A stretch of DNA of 64,000 nt from assembly GCA_030646715.1 (NCBI GenBank), contig JAUSLJ010000001.1:91613-155612 (forward strand). The letters are read 5' to 3'. Each line of letters begins with the position of its first letter. The stretch's first letter is position 1. The notes beneath the pieces were generated by a model. The model was not told the DNA's origin. It was given only the letters and a program-made list of their open reading frames with translations, and made no database searches. This DNA is from Agitococcus sp. GTDB lineage: Bacteria; Pseudomonadota; Gammaproteobacteria; Pseudomonadales; Moraxellaceae. A program made the position numbers and the translations under genes. Shown piece by piece: positions 63,863 to 64,000 of this stretch.

Positions 63863-64000
63863 ATGTACGCATTACGCCAAATCTACGACCATCCTCAAGA
63901 GATGATTCCTGTGCCTGAGCAAATGCGCAATCATCGTGTTGAAGTCACGTTTATGGCATTGGATGAAGAACCTATAGTCAATGTGACCCATTCGTTGGCA
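63863..64000 (+). CDS. Antitoxin-like small protein (3' end outside window)
   Basis: An open frame of 46 codons running off the window. It begins MYALRQIYDHPQEMIPVPEQ, followed by MRNHRVEVTFMALDEE. This resembles small antitoxins of type II systems that start with a 'xIYxxxPExIPVPxxLRxRxVEVxxxxLDE' pattern (from memory of the family, not a search). GAG lies in the usual ribosome-site position. A toxin gene would be expected immediately downstream, outside the window. Confidence 0.6.
   Translation, partial: MYALRQIYDHPQEMIPVPEQMRNHRVEVTFMALDEEPIVNVTHSLA

Noticed and set aside
1..64000. Prophage, insertion sequence, integron or CRISPR array
   Set aside because: No transposase, integrase, phage structural gene, cas gene or regularly spaced repeat was seen; the repeats found are small palindromic elements.
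1..64000. tRNA or rRNA genes
   Set aside because: Intergenic gaps were read for cloverleaf-like and GGTTCGAATCC-type T-arm sequences and none was found; a covariance-model scan could still find a missed one.

Overview
The window looks like chromosomal DNA of a gammaproteobacterium with moderate G+C (mid-40s % by eye). Several arrangements point to Pseudomonadales, probably Moraxellaceae or a close relative: trpG-trpD-trpC running into a convergent Vfr-type crp, crp divergent from yhfA, coq7 near hinT, and glnE-ilvE followed by an ELM1-family gene and an LPS-core/waaA block. The taxonomic placement is inference from gene order and protein resemblance, not from a search. I found no rRNA, tRNA, CRISPR array, transposase or phage gene.

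Layout. 1-3114: 3' part of a heavy-metal RND pump. 3314-5784: trpGDC. 5765-8674: crp (minus), yhfA (plus), then DUF4442 thioesterase, coq7 and hinT (all minus). 8678-10610: a long regulatory region with a sigma-54 promoter and NtrC-like sites, then glnA and its terminator. 10655-11179: a secreted DUF4124 protein. 11322-27197: a tightly coupled plus-strand polysaccharide cluster running from a MurJ/Wzx-type flippase to a CBS-aminotransferase fusion. It contains a nonulosonic-acid (sialic/legionaminic-like) core (NeuB, NeuC, NeuD/PglD-like acetyltransferase, PglE/LegC-like aminotransferase, CTP-transferase) plus unusual modifying enzymes. 27260-31132: glnE and ilvE. 31259-45125: LPS core/outer polysaccharide assembly (glycosyltransferases, two O-antigen ligase/polymerase-like proteins, deacetylase, LpxL-type acyltransferase, waaA). 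45181-49607: small accessory genes (unknown 109-aa protein, solitary VapB-like antitoxin, rsmE, class II aldolase, esterase, two exported proteins).

49706-59411 is the most original block. An AraC-family regulator with an internally duplicated helix-turn-helix module faces a six-gene operon: an unknown GNAT-like protein, a GH3-type acyl-adenylate/amide synthetase, a tandem-GNAT protein, an RND adaptor, an RND pump and an SMR-like membrane protein lacking the usual acidic residue. Two direct-repeat half-sites 21 bp apart overlap the predicted -35 region between regulator and operon. I read this as an uncharacterised make-and-export system for a small acyl conjugate.

59500-63651 (minus) is a TetR-controlled DevBCA-type ABC exporter with a c-type cytochrome gene at its end. 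The window closes with a terminator-like hairpin and the 5' end of an antitoxin-like gene.

Two families of palindromic intergenic repeats are present: paired CCTCCC/GGGAGG hairpins at three places, and a CTTCGACTC...GAGTCGAAG family at two. A 99-bp element with 12-bp inverted ends lies upstream of waaA. Glutamine synthetase and its adenylyltransferase GlnE are both encoded here, about 17 kb apart, and the target tyrosine is present in GlnA.
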